Below are positions 1 through 7,841 of a DNA stretch of 64,000 nucleotides, one piece after another; the first letter of the stretch is position 1, and each line of letters begins with the position of its first letter. The position numbers and the translations under genes were made by a program. A model generated the notes under the pieces. The model had not been told where the DNA came from. It searched no databases and was given only the letters and a program-made list of their open reading frames with translations. This DNA comes from Hoeflea_A sp965228435 (GTDB taxonomy: Bacteria > Pseudomonadota > Alphaproteobacteria > Rhizobiales > Rhizobiaceae), in assembly GCA_965228435.1 (NCBI GenBank), contig OZ245818.1:3472001-3536000 (forward strand), written 5' to 3'.

Positions 1-1542
1 TCGGTCAATCTGCTCGATGGCGTAACGGGATCGGGCAAGACGGAGGTCTATTTCGAGGTTATCGCCGAGGCGATCCGAAGGGGCCGCCAGGTGCTCATCC
101 TGCTGCCGGAAATCGCGCTGACGACGGCCTTTCTTGAACGGTTCGAGCAGCGATTTGGCAGCAAACCCGGGGAGTGGCATTCGGACGTGCCGCCGCGGCA
201 ACGCGAAAAGGTCTGGCGCCAGGTCGCCAAGGGCGAAATCCGGGTTGTCGCTGGCGCCCGGTCCTCACTGTTCCTGCCCTTTGCCGAACTCGGTCTGATC
301 ATCGTCGATGAGGAGCATGACCTCGCCTACAAGCAGGAGGACCGGGTCTTCTACAATGCGCGGGACATGGCGGTGGTGCGCGGACATCTTGGCGGCTTTC
401 CTGTTGTCCTGGCCTCGGCCACACCGTCGATTGAAAGCCGGGTGAATGCCGATCGGGGCAAGTATCTTCGCCAGCATCTGCCCGAACGGTTCGGCGGTGC
501 GGCCCTTCCGGATCTCGGGCTCATCGACATGCGCCGCACGCCGCCCGAGCGTGGGGGCTTCCTGTCACCAGCGCTGCTGACGGAGATTTCCAAGACTGTT
601 GAGCGGGGCGAGCAGGCGCTATTGTTTCTCAATCGTCGCGGCTATGCGCCGCTGACACTGTGCCGGGTCTGCGGCCATCGCTTTGAATGTCCGGACTGCT
701 CGGCCTGGCTGGTCGAACACCGCTTCCGTGGCCAATTGCAATGCCATCATTGCGGTTACCACCAGCCTGTACCGGAAGCCTGCCCGTCTTGCGGCACGCT
801 GGATCATCTGGTCGCCTGCGGCCCTGGTGTGGAACGCATCGCAGAAGAGGTGGACCGGCATTTTCCCGAGGCGCGCACCATCGTCCTGTCTTCCGACATC
901 ATGGGCGGCGTGCGGCGATTGCGCCTGGAGCTTGAGGCGATTGCGGAAGGTGAGGCCGACATCGTCATCGGCACCCAGCTGGTCGCCAAGGGTCACAATT
1001 TTCCCATGATGACCCTGGTTGGCATCGTCGATGCCGATCTTGGTTTGTCGACGGGCGATCCGCGCGCCGCCGAGCGTACCTTTCAACTGTTGTCCCAGGT
1101 GACCGGGCGCGCGGGGCGCACCGGGCGGCACAGTCGCGGGCTGCTGCAGACCTACCAGCCGCAGCATCCGGTGATGCAGGCCATTGTCAGCGGTGATCCG
1201 GAGTCCTTCTACGAGCGCGAGATCGAAGAGCGGGAACGCTCCGGTCTGCCACCATTCGGCCGGTTGGCGGCGGTGATCGTTTCGGCGACCGATCGGGTTG
1301 CGGCGGAAAGCCACGCCCGTGAACTGCGCCTGGCGGCACCGCGCGTCAACGATATTGCCGTGCTCGGCCCGGCCGAAGCGGCACTGGCGCTGATCCGAGG
1401 TCGCTACCGATATCGGCTGCTGATTCATGGCCGGCGTGGCGCGGATATGCAGCGGTTCATTCGGACGATGCTCAAGGGCGGGCCGAAACCCCGCGGCTCG
1501 GTGCGGGTGCAGGTGGACATCGATCCGCAGAGCTTCATGTAG
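1..1542 (+). CDS. priA: Primosomal protein N' (PriA helicase), N-terminus outside window
   Basis: PriA is a 3'-to-5' DNA helicase that restarts stalled replication forks by loading the primosome. The frame is open from base 1, and the Walker A loop GVTGSGKT lies within the first 20 codons, so the N-terminal DNA-binding domain lies upstream of the window. The DEEH Walker B box follows at about 310-325. Eight zinc-binding cysteines are paired as CRVC, CPDC, CHHC and CPSC at about 660-795. Helicase motifs GTQLVAKGH and QVTGRAGR follow. The C-terminus QVDIDPQSFM is typical of rhizobial PriA. Family identity is certain; only the start is missing. Confidence 0.97.
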   Translation, partial: SVNLLDGVTGSGKTEVYFEVIAEAIRRGRQVLILLPEIALTTAFLERFEQRFGSKPGEWHSDVPPRQREKVWRQVAKGEIRVVAGARSSLFLPFAELGLIIVDEEHDLAYKQEDRVFYNARDMAVVRGHLGGFPVVLASATPSIESRVNADRGKYLRQHLPERFGGAALPDLGLIDMRRTPPERGGFLSPALLTEISKTVERGEQALLFLNRRGYAPLTLCRVCGHRFECPDCSAWLVEHRFRGQLQCHHCGYHQPVPEACPSCGTLDHLVACGPGVERIAEEVDRHFPEARTIVLSSDIMGGVRRLRLELEAIAEGEADIVIGTQLVAKGHNFPMMTLVGIVDADLGLSTGDPRAAERTFQLLSQVTGRAGRTGRHSRGLLQTYQPQHPVMQAIVSGDPESFYEREIEERERSGLPPFGRLAAVIVSATDRVAAESHARELRLAAPRVNDIAVLGPAEAALALIRGRYRYRLLIHGRRGADMQRFIRTMLKGGPKPRGSVRVQVDIDPQSFM

Positions 1543-1591
1543 CTGGGTATAACCGGCCGTGAGACTTGGTTTCCCGGTGCCGGTTGCCATA

Positions 1592-1844
1592 GTAAGAGCA
1601 AAGGGCGATAAGTTTGCACCATTTGACCGCGGCGATTTTGGTCTCTGGCCAGGCGGATTGCAGGCCGTGGTGCCACTCCACCACAAGTGCAAGCCAACGA
1701 CGCCAGGGGCCAAAAGCGCCCGGCCCGAAGGGTATCGGCCCATCGGCTGCGTTGCGCCGCTTGCCCGACATCGCGCTGCGCGACGCGCCTGGCCGAGTGG
1801 CTGCAGCCATCAAATGATCCAAACTTATCGCCCTTTGCTCTAAC
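1592..1844. mobile_element. MITE-like element with long terminal inverted repeats
   Basis: The 324-base gap between priA and the next gene is mostly this element. Its left end (1595-1626) and right end (1810-1841) are inverted repeats that match at 30 of 32 positions. The shared core AGAGCAAAGGGCGATAAGTT is at 1595-1614 and, inverted, at 1822-1841. Two further bases match just outside each end. The interior of about 180 bases is GC-rich and has no convincing gene. I see no clear target-site duplication. The size, the long inverted ends and the lack of a transposase fit a non-autonomous element; a large structured RNA or terminator is the alternative. Confidence 0.6.
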
Positions 1845-1866
1845 ACCGACAGAAGGAGGCTGTGGT

Positions 1867-2256
1867 GTGATCCAGTTCTATTGGCCCGAAACCACCGGCG
1901 AGTGGCTTGGTTTCACCGTTGCCGCCGTCACGATCTTTTTCGGTTTGCTGCTGCTGATCATGCCGCGCTTGTCGCTGAGGGTCATGCGATTGCAGACATC
2001 GCCGGAGCATCCCGATGCGATTGCCGAAGCTCGCGGTACGATGGCCGGCTTCTATCTTGCCACCGGGCTGAGTTGCCTGATTCTGGCGCAGCCCTTTCTC
2101 TACATGGTGCTGGGTTTCGGCTGGGCGATCACCGCATTCGGGCGGCTGGTGTCGATCGTGGTCGACCGAGGCGGTACACGCTTCAACTGGTACTCGTTTT
2201 TGTTCGAGGCGGCCATGGGTGCACTGCCACTGGCGTTTGTCTTCGGTTTCGTTTGA
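1867..2256 (+). CDS. Small integral membrane protein, DUF4345-like
   Basis: The 129-residue product is very hydrophobic, with about four membrane segments (near residues 12-32, 50-75, 78-95 and 107-128). Arrangement and length resemble the DUF4345 family of small membrane proteins, whose function is unknown. GTG at 1867 is chosen as start because AGGAGG at 1854-1859 sits seven bases upstream. It lies just beyond the inverted-repeat element and converges with the phosphatase gene, separated by eight bases. The family assignment comes from general character rather than a strict motif. Confidence 0.7.
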   Translation: MIQFYWPETTGEWLGFTVAAVTIFFGLLLLIMPRLSLRVMRLQTSPEHPDAIAEARGTMAGFYLATGLSCLILAQPFLYMVLGFGWAITAFGRLVSIVVDRGGTRFNWYSFLFEAAMGALPLAFVFGFV

Positions 2257-2264
2257 GGTGGAAC

Positions 2265-2993
2265 TTACGACGGCATTTCCTGCCAGGATGCGGCGATGTC
2301 GACAAACCCGTCAGCACCGTGATCGCTGATGCGCGAATAGGCGCCGGCGCTGCAGCACAGGGCATGGCCAGCTGCGCAGTCCCACAGCCGCACGCGGTGC
2401 TCGACATAGCCGCCAAGGCGTCCGGCCGCCACCAGCGCCAGCGAAGCGGCGCAGCTTCCGAGGCAGACGATGTGGTGGCCGCGTTCCTCAAGCCGGCGTT
2501 CCAGATTGGCGCGCTCTTCGGACGGCCAGGCCGAATTGCGGCCGACACCGAATGCGATCGCTCCAGCGCCGGGCAGGTTCTGAAGGCTTCCGCGACATTC
2601 GAGTGGCCGATCAATGCCGCCCATGAACCGTGACTGCAGGGCGGGCAGTGCCACGCCGCCAAGCACCGGTTCGCCATTTTCGACAAACGCGATGGACACC
2701 GCCCAAAGCGGCAGGCCACTGAGGAAATTGGCCGTCCCGTCGACGGGATCGACAATCCAGCAACAGGCGCCGTCAGCGCCACCGTTCTCTTCACCGATGA
2801 CGGCATCGCCAGGGCAGGCGGCCTTGATCATCTCGACGGCCAAGGCCTCGGCCGTGCGGTCGACATGGCTAACATAGTCTGCAAATCCCTTTGTCTCGAC
2901 TGTCAGGGACGACAGCGACAGGAATTGCTCGTGACAGTAGCGGGCGACGCGATCGGAGGTTTCGCACAGGACCCGCCAACGGTCGGTTGTCAT
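2265..2993 (-). CDS. Inositol-monophosphatase-family phosphatase
   Basis: A 242-residue Mg2+-dependent phosphatase of the IMPase/FIG superfamily, probably cytoplasmic. All metal-binding signatures are present: GEENGG near residue 71, DPVDGTANF near residues 82-90, and the C-terminal WDCAAG box. Family members hydrolyse inositol phosphates, histidinol phosphate, PAP or sugar phosphates, and sequence alone does not decide which. It is the last gene of the ABC importer operon. Its start codon overlaps the stop of the TIM-barrel isomerase gene by four bases (ATGA), so translation is probably coupled. That context suggests dephosphorylation of an imported or derived phospho-compound. Confidence 0.88.
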   Translation of the reverse strand: MTTDRWRVLCETSDRVARYCHEQFLSLSSLTVETKGFADYVSHVDRTAEALAVEMIKAACPGDAVIGEENGGADGACCWIVDPVDGTANFLSGLPLWAVSIAFVENGEPVLGGVALPALQSRFMGGIDRPLECRGSLQNLPGAGAIAFGVGRNSAWPSEERANLERRLEERGHHIVCLGSCAASLALVAAGRLGGYVEHRVRLWDCAAGHALCCSAGAYSRISDHGADGFVDIAASWQEMPS

Positions 2994-3898
2994 GCCTGAT
3001 CGACCCCCCGGGCGTCTGCGATCATCGCTTCCAGCCGGCAGGCGACCTGGTGCGCGCGTGCATAATAGGCGCTGTCGGGGAGACCGTAGCGATCCTGCGG
3101 CGTTTCAAAATTGAGCGGCGGTTCGTAGGGCGTGGCAGCGATGGCGCTCACGACGGCCTGCCAGTCGATGCGACCATCGAAGGGCAGCAGATGGTCGTCC
3201 GTCGCGCTGAAATTGTCGTGGATGTGTGTGGTGATGAGCCGATCACCAAACCGCTCAAGGACGCTCAGGCCTCCCGGTTCCAGTATTTCCCAGTGGCCAC
3301 TGTCGTAGCAAAGGCCGAGGAAGTCAGGCGAGTAGCGCGCAAACAGACGATCGTAGAGTTCGAGGAAACTGCCGGCCGAGGCACAAAAGAGGTTTTCCAC
3401 GGCCACCTTGACGCTGTGTTCCAGGCAGGTCGGCTGCAAGGCATCGAGCGTTGCGAAGACCGGTTCAAAAAAGGCCTGTTCGGACGCTGCATCCGTGAAG
3501 ACGTCGTCCTGGACATTGATGTGCAAGACGATATCAGGCGCGTTAAGCGCTGCCGCCAACCGGACGCGGTTTTCCAACAGCTCCACCGCGGCCTGGCGTT
3601 GCCAGGCATTGGGCGAATGGATGTCCTTGCGGTCTTCGCTGGCGAGCCAAGGATGTTCGGAAATGGTGTTGACGCCGTTCGAGGCGTGGACGGTCTTGGT
3701 TTTCAGTCCGGCATCGCGGATCGTTCCGCTGATGAATTCGATCTCCGATGCCGCGTACCAATAGGAACTGCCGGCATCCGGGTTCCAGTTGATATGGGTG
3801 AAGCCGGCATCCCGGATACGGTTGAGGGTGATTTTCAGACCTTCGTCGTACCAGCGGTCGTGGGTGGCCCAGTGCCAGACGGTCATGCAGGTGTCCAT
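2990..3898 (-). CDS. Sugar phosphate isomerase/epimerase-like TIM-barrel protein
   Basis: A 302-residue protein of the xylose-isomerase-like TIM-barrel superfamily. Strand-end residues that usually bind the divalent metal can be seen: Glu in VAVENLF, Asp/His in CYDSGHWE, His in THIHDNF and Glu in LNFETPQ. Members isomerise or epimerise sugars, inosose or hydroxypyruvate; the substrate here is unknown. The gene lies 8 bases downstream of the permease gene and overlaps the phosphatase gene by four bases, so it belongs to the importer operon and probably acts on the transported carbohydrate. Confidence 0.85.
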   Translation of the reverse strand: MDTCMTVWHWATHDRWYDEGLKITLNRIRDAGFTHINWNPDAGSSYWYAASEIEFISGTIRDAGLKTKTVHASNGVNTISEHPWLASEDRKDIHSPNAWQRQAAVELLENRVRLAAALNAPDIVLHINVQDDVFTDAASEQAFFEPVFATLDALQPTCLEHSVKVAVENLFCASAGSFLELYDRLFARYSPDFLGLCYDSGHWEILEPGGLSVLERFGDRLITTHIHDNFSATDDHLLPFDGRIDWQAVVSAIAATPYEPPLNFETPQDRYGLPDSAYYARAHQVACRLEAMIADARGVDQA

Positions 3899-3906
3899 GG
3901 GAGCTC

Positions 3907-5616
3907 CTATAGGCGGTTCGTTTCCGGCCCCTTGCCGAGGCCGATGCGTTCGGCCGACAGCACGACGACGAAGGAAATGACCATGATCAGGGTGATGTAG
4001 ACCAGCGTTATCGCGGCCTGTTCGGGATCGGGCGATCGTTCTCCGTCGACAATGGCGATCGCCAGCGGTCGGTTGTTGACGTTGTAGAGCAGCGCCGACA
4101 GCGCATATTCGGACATGATGTCGTTGAAGGTGATGGCCGAAACGAGAATGGCTGTCGGCGCCACCATCGGAAAAGTGACGCGTCGAAAGCGATAGAGACC
4201 CGAGGCGCCGAGGCTGCGAGCCGCGTCGTCATGGTTTGGATCAAGCCCGGCAAAGGCGGCGCGCAGAAAACGTGCCATGAGCGGCATGACCCAGACCGCG
4301 TAACCGAGCGGCAGGATGATGAAACTGCCGAGCAGAACAGCGCCGCCGACCGTCGGATTGGGCAAATCAAAGGCATTGATGAGACCGATGGCGATGAAGA
4401 TCGGCGGCACCGCCCATGCGACGGCAAAAACCAGATCCAGCAGTTGCGGTCCCCAGCCGCGGCCGCGGGTCATGATAGGCGAGGCGAACAGCGTCACCGC
4501 CAGACCGATGGCAACGGCAATCAGGCCCATGCGCATGCTGTTCCAGAACGGGCCGAAGGCGGAGGTGTCGGTCAACACCGCGATGTAGTTTTTCAGGGTG
4601 AGAGTTGATGGGAGAGCCTCAATGCCGATCGAGGAGGCCGGCGCGAAAGAGAACAGCACGACCATGAAGGGCGGAACGATATAGAGAATGAACAGTCCGT
4701 AGGCGGCCAGATGCAGGATGGCATTCCAGAACGGATTGGTGACGCGCTTGAGCTGGATGGGTGTCGGGATCTTTGAGCCGCCGACATAGGTGCCGCGTTT
4801 TTCGGCATAGGCGGACATCAGGATCAGCGCCGTCAGGACCACCCCGAGCAGCAGTGTCAGCAGGGCCGCCATGTCGGCGCGACGCAGGCTCTGCAGGGTC
4901 AGGATCATCTGGCTGAGCATGTGAAAGTCACGGCCGCCCAGAATGGTCGGTCCGGCAAAGGAGCCGACGGACTGGTAGACGGTCAAAAGCGTGACGGCCA
5001 GCAGAGTCGGCAAAATGACCGGCAGGACCACACGCAACAGAATGGTCAGTTCCGATGCGCCAAGCGAGCGCGCCGCTTCGATGGTCGAATAATCGACCCG
5101 GCGCATGGCGGCGCGCAGAAACAGGAAATGAAACATGGTCAGCAGAAGTGTGTGAAACACCAGCACGGCGAAACCGCCGGAAAACCATTTCGGATCAAGG
5201 CCTGGAAACAGGAGTATCAGGACTGAGGTTACCGAGCCGCCAGGTCCGTAGGTGAAGGAATAGCCGGCGGCGGCAATGACGCTGCCGAACACCAGAGGGG
5301 TGGCGAAGCCGATCTTCAGGAGCGCACGACCGCGCACGTGGAAATACTCCAGCACGGCCACCTGAAAGACACCGACGATGGTGACCGTCACGGTCGAGGC
5401 AACGGTCATCCAGAGGGTATTCCAGATGGCGGTACGCACCCGGCCGGAGGCGGCGAGTTGTCGGGCGGTGTCGAAGGCGGCGAAATGGCCATCGCCAAAC
5501 AGGGCCGATGCAAAGACGGCAATCACCGGCTGCACCGCGAAGGTCAGCAGGAACCACAGCAGCGCGGCCAGCCCGAACCACCAGAGGAAATTTTCCAGGC
5601 GCCAGAACAGCGTCAT
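3907..5616 (-). CDS. ABC transporter permease, two fused domains (Fe3+/hexose-phosphate/thiamine type)
   Basis: A 569-residue inner-membrane permease made of two homologous halves, each with about six membrane helices, as in FbpB, ThiP and AfuB. Each half carries an EAA loop for docking the ATPase: EAARSLGASELTILLRVVLP near residue 180 and DAARSLGASGLYRFRRVTFP near residue 470. The gene overlaps the ATPase gene by four bases and precedes the isomerase. The fused architecture is typical of ferric iron, 2-aminoethylphosphonate and hexose-phosphate importers. The neighbouring isomerase and phosphatase favour a carbohydrate-related substrate over iron. Confidence 0.93.
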   Translation of the reverse strand: MTLFWRLENFLWWFGLAALLWFLLTFAVQPVIAVFASALFGDGHFAAFDTARQLAASGRVRTAIWNTLWMTVASTVTVTIVGVFQVAVLEYFHVRGRALLKIGFATPLVFGSVIAAAGYSFTYGPGGSVTSVLILLFPGLDPKWFSGGFAVLVFHTLLLTMFHFLFLRAAMRRVDYSTIEAARSLGASELTILLRVVLPVILPTLLAVTLLTVYQSVGSFAGPTILGGRDFHMLSQMILTLQSLRRADMAALLTLLLGVVLTALILMSAYAEKRGTYVGGSKIPTPIQLKRVTNPFWNAILHLAAYGLFILYIVPPFMVVLFSFAPASSIGIEALPSTLTLKNYIAVLTDTSAFGPFWNSMRMGLIAVAIGLAVTLFASPIMTRGRGWGPQLLDLVFAVAWAVPPIFIAIGLINAFDLPNPTVGGAVLLGSFIILPLGYAVWVMPLMARFLRAAFAGLDPNHDDAARSLGASGLYRFRRVTFPMVAPTAILVSAITFNDIMSEYALSALLYNVNNRPLAIAIVDGERSPDPEQAAITLVYITLIMVISFVVVLSAERIGLGKGPETNRL

Positions 5617-6629
5617 GCGGTCGCCTGCGCAAAAACATGGGCTGCGTCCGAACGCGCCCGAAGGCGCACCGGACGCCCCGGTCCGATGTCTGCCGGCAGG
5701 CTCCGGTCATCGACGGTTGCCGACAGCATTTCGTCCTGCAGGAGGCAGTCGACGCGGGTCATCGCGCCGAGGAACTCTACATGAGCAATTTCGCCCGCCA
5801 TGCCGGCATCGCCGTCGAATTCAAGCAATACGTCTTCGTGGCGCAGGAAACAGCGGGCTCCGGTGTCTGCGGCAATGCCCAGTTGCGAAGCCAATGCGCC
5901 TGAAATGGCGTTGGACTCGCCAAGGAAGTCGCAGACGAACGGCGTGCGAGGATGGTGATAAAGCTCGCGGCCGCTGCCGATTTGCTCGATCTGGCCGTCG
6001 CGCAGCAGCACCACGCGATCCGACAGGGACAGAGCTTCCTCCTGATCGTGTGTCACATAGATTGCCGTGAAGCCCAACTCAGCCTGCAGCCGGCGGATTT
6101 CACGCCGCATGGCAACCCGCATCTTGGCGTCCAGATTGGACAGCGGCTCGTCAAGCAGCAGGACCTTGGCGCCCATGACCAGCGCCCGGGCGATGGCCAC
6201 CCGTTGTTGCTGGCCGCCCGACAGGTTTGCCGGCTTCTTGTCGAGGTGCTCGTCAATGCCGGAAGCCCGAGCGATGGTTTCGACGCGACGGGCGATGTCC
6301 GCCGACGATGTGCGTGATACGCGCAGGCCGAAGGCGATGTTCTCGAATGCGCTCATGGTGGGAAAGAGCGCGTAGTTCTGAAAAACGATGCCGATATCGC
6401 GTTGCTCTGCCGGCAATCGCGTGATGTCGCGGCCTTCCAGCCGGATTGAGCCGCGGCTTGCCTTGAGGAAGCCGGCGACGGCCCTCAGGATCGTCGTCTT
6501 GCCGCAACCGGACGGACCAAGCAGCGACACGAATTCACCCGGCGCAATATCGAGGTTGAAGCCCGAGACGACGATCTTGTCGTCATAGCCGACGTCGAGA
6601 TTGTGGATGGACATGACAGCGTCGGCCAC
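5613..6629 (-). CDS. ABC transporter ATP-binding protein (FbpC/PotA type)
   Basis: A 338-residue ATPase that powers the adjacent permease from the cytoplasmic side. It shows Walker A GPSGCGKTT (near residue 38), Q-loop VFQNYALFP, signature LSGGQQQRVAIARA, Walker B VLLLDEPLSNLD and the switch His in VTHDQEEAL. Residues from about 240 form a TOBE-like accessory domain, as in MalK, FbpC and PotA. The stop overlaps the permease start by four bases. It lies downstream of the binding-protein gene after a 54-base gap holding a hairpin. Confidence 0.94.
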   Translation of the reverse strand: MADAVMSIHNLDVGYDDKIVVSGFNLDIAPGEFVSLLGPSGCGKTTILRAVAGFLKASRGSIRLEGRDITRLPAEQRDIGIVFQNYALFPTMSAFENIAFGLRVSRTSSADIARRVETIARASGIDEHLDKKPANLSGGQQQRVAIARALVMGAKVLLLDEPLSNLDAKMRVAMRREIRRLQAELGFTAIYVTHDQEEALSLSDRVVLLRDGQIEQIGSGRELYHHPRTPFVCDFLGESNAISGALASQLGIAADTGARCFLRHEDVLLEFDGDAGMAGEIAHVEFLGAMTRVDCLLQDEMLSATVDDRSLPADIGPGRPVRLRARSDAAHVFAQATA

Positions 6630-6647
6630 GGCAAAGCTCCTTCAGCT

Positions 6648-6674
6648 GGTGCAGGCGGGCAGGCCGCCTGCACC
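6648..6674 (-). promoter_or_regulatory. Intercistronic hairpin between binding protein and ATPase genes
   Basis: GGTGCAGGCGG (6648-6658) and CCGCCTGCACC (6664-6674) form a perfect 11-bp stem with a 5-base loop, between the stop of the binding-protein gene and the ATPase start. No T-run follows on the minus strand. It therefore looks like an mRNA-stabilising or processing hairpin that raises binding-protein expression relative to the membrane genes, rather than a full terminator. Confidence 0.6.
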
Positions 6675-6683
6675 CGGCCGGGA

Positions 6684-7697
6684 TTAGCGGATTTCCAGCT
6701 CGATCTTCTGCAGCCAACCATCGAGTTTGGGGGCAATTGCGTCCCAGTCAACCGGCTGCGGGGAGACGAGGACCGCCTTTTGGCGCACGTCTTCCGGTGA
6801 CATCTCGATGGCTTTGGGATGGACCGGTGCCTGGCCGAACTGCTTGGCGTAAGCGGCCATGAATTCCGGCGAGCCGAACCAGTCAACGAAGGCTTTTGCC
6901 TCGTCGAGATGATCCGTGCCGTTCATGATGGCAATGCCTTCGGCGATGAAGGGGGTGCCGCCTTCGGTATCGACCAGTTTTACGGTGTACCCGACATTGT
7001 CGGCCTGGCGGAAAGCGCCGCCGAACCAGTTGAGATCAATGACTGCCTCATTGGAAGCAAAGGCCTGTGTCTTGGCGTCACCGTCATTGACGACGATGGC
7101 ATTGGCGTAGAGGTTGCGCATGAAGTCCCAGCCCTCATCGCTCACATTGCCGTCGGCGTCGAGGAAACGCGCCAACATGCCGGCAAGATAAACGCGGGTC
7201 GTCTGCCAGGCGCTGCTGCCAATAACGTATTTTCCGCTGTAGCGTTCATCGGTCATGTCGAGCCAGCTCTTGGGCGCATCGGCTTCCGACAAGGCATCGG
7301 CATTGTAGGCGAGGACGACCGGGGTCTGCCAGAATTTGTGGATCTGCCCGTCGGCGCCCTTATATTGCTCTGGAAGACCATCGGCCCAGGCGGGGGTATA
7401 GGGCTGGAACATGCCCTCGCTCTTCAAAAGGGCCATGGAAGTATCGACGAGACCGAAGACGACATCGGCCTGGGGATTGTTCTTTTCCGCAATCAGGCGA
7501 TCGAACAGCTCGCCGCCACCGGCAACCAGAATGTCCACGTCGTGGCCGGCCGCCGTGGCCTGCTCCTTTATCCATTCGGCCCGCTCGCCACCCTGCGGCG
7601 AATAGATGACGATGCTTTCAGCCTGTGCGGCGGCTGATGCCAAGAGAAGGGCTGCCGCGGCAGCCAATCCTGACAATGATGAAAATCCAATGCTCAT
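6684..7697 (-). CDS. ABC transporter periplasmic substrate-binding protein (Fe3+/AfuA-like family)
   Basis: A 337-residue periplasmic binding protein, first gene of the importer operon. Residues 1-27 form a Sec signal peptide ending ASAAAQA, followed by SIVIYSPQGG, typical of family 1 (ferric-type) binding proteins. Later segments such as WLDMTDERYSGKY and EGIAIMNGTDHLDEAKAFVDW match this fold. The family includes ferric iron, 2-aminoethylphosphonate, thiamine and hexose-phosphate (AfuA) binders. Context with isomerase, phosphatase and ROK regulator argues for a sugar-phosphate-like ligand, which is inference. Confidence 0.9.
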   Translation of the reverse strand: MSIGFSSLSGLAAAAALLLASAAAQAESIVIYSPQGGERAEWIKEQATAAGHDVDILVAGGGELFDRLIAEKNNPQADVVFGLVDTSMALLKSEGMFQPYTPAWADGLPEQYKGADGQIHKFWQTPVVLAYNADALSEADAPKSWLDMTDERYSGKYVIGSSAWQTTRVYLAGMLARFLDADGNVSDEGWDFMRNLYANAIVVNDGDAKTQAFASNEAVIDLNWFGGAFRQADNVGYTVKLVDTEGGTPFIAEGIAIMNGTDHLDEAKAFVDWFGSPEFMAAYAKQFGQAPVHPKAIEMSPEDVRQKAVLVSPQPVDWDAIAPKLDGWLQKIELEIR

Positions 7698-7766
7698 GCT
7701 GTGCCTCCCTTTCAGGTGCTTGGGGAAAACGGATGATTCCGGTTTCTACCGCGCCTCTGTGACAAG

Positions 7767-7788
7767 TTAATTACATTGCGTAATTTAA
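7767..7788. promoter_or_regulatory. Palindromic operator candidate for the ROK regulator
   Basis: TTAATTAC (7767-7774), a 5-base spacer and GTAATTTAA (7780-7788) form an AT-rich inverted repeat in an otherwise GC-rich intergenic region. It lies midway between the divergent binding-protein gene (start 7697) and ROK gene (start about 7842). The form TTWATTA...TAATTWAA resembles NagC/Mlc-type ROK operators. One site could control both promoters. Confidence 0.55.
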
Positions 7789-7841
7789 TTTTCTGATCCA
7801 TCTGTTGTCAATGGACTTGCGTCAAAGTGTCTGGGAGGAAG

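Noticed and set aside
3907..7697. Calling the importer a ferric iron transporter
   Set aside because: The fold is shared with iron importers, but the co-transcribed isomerase and phosphatase and the ROK regulator point to a carbohydrate-type ligand.
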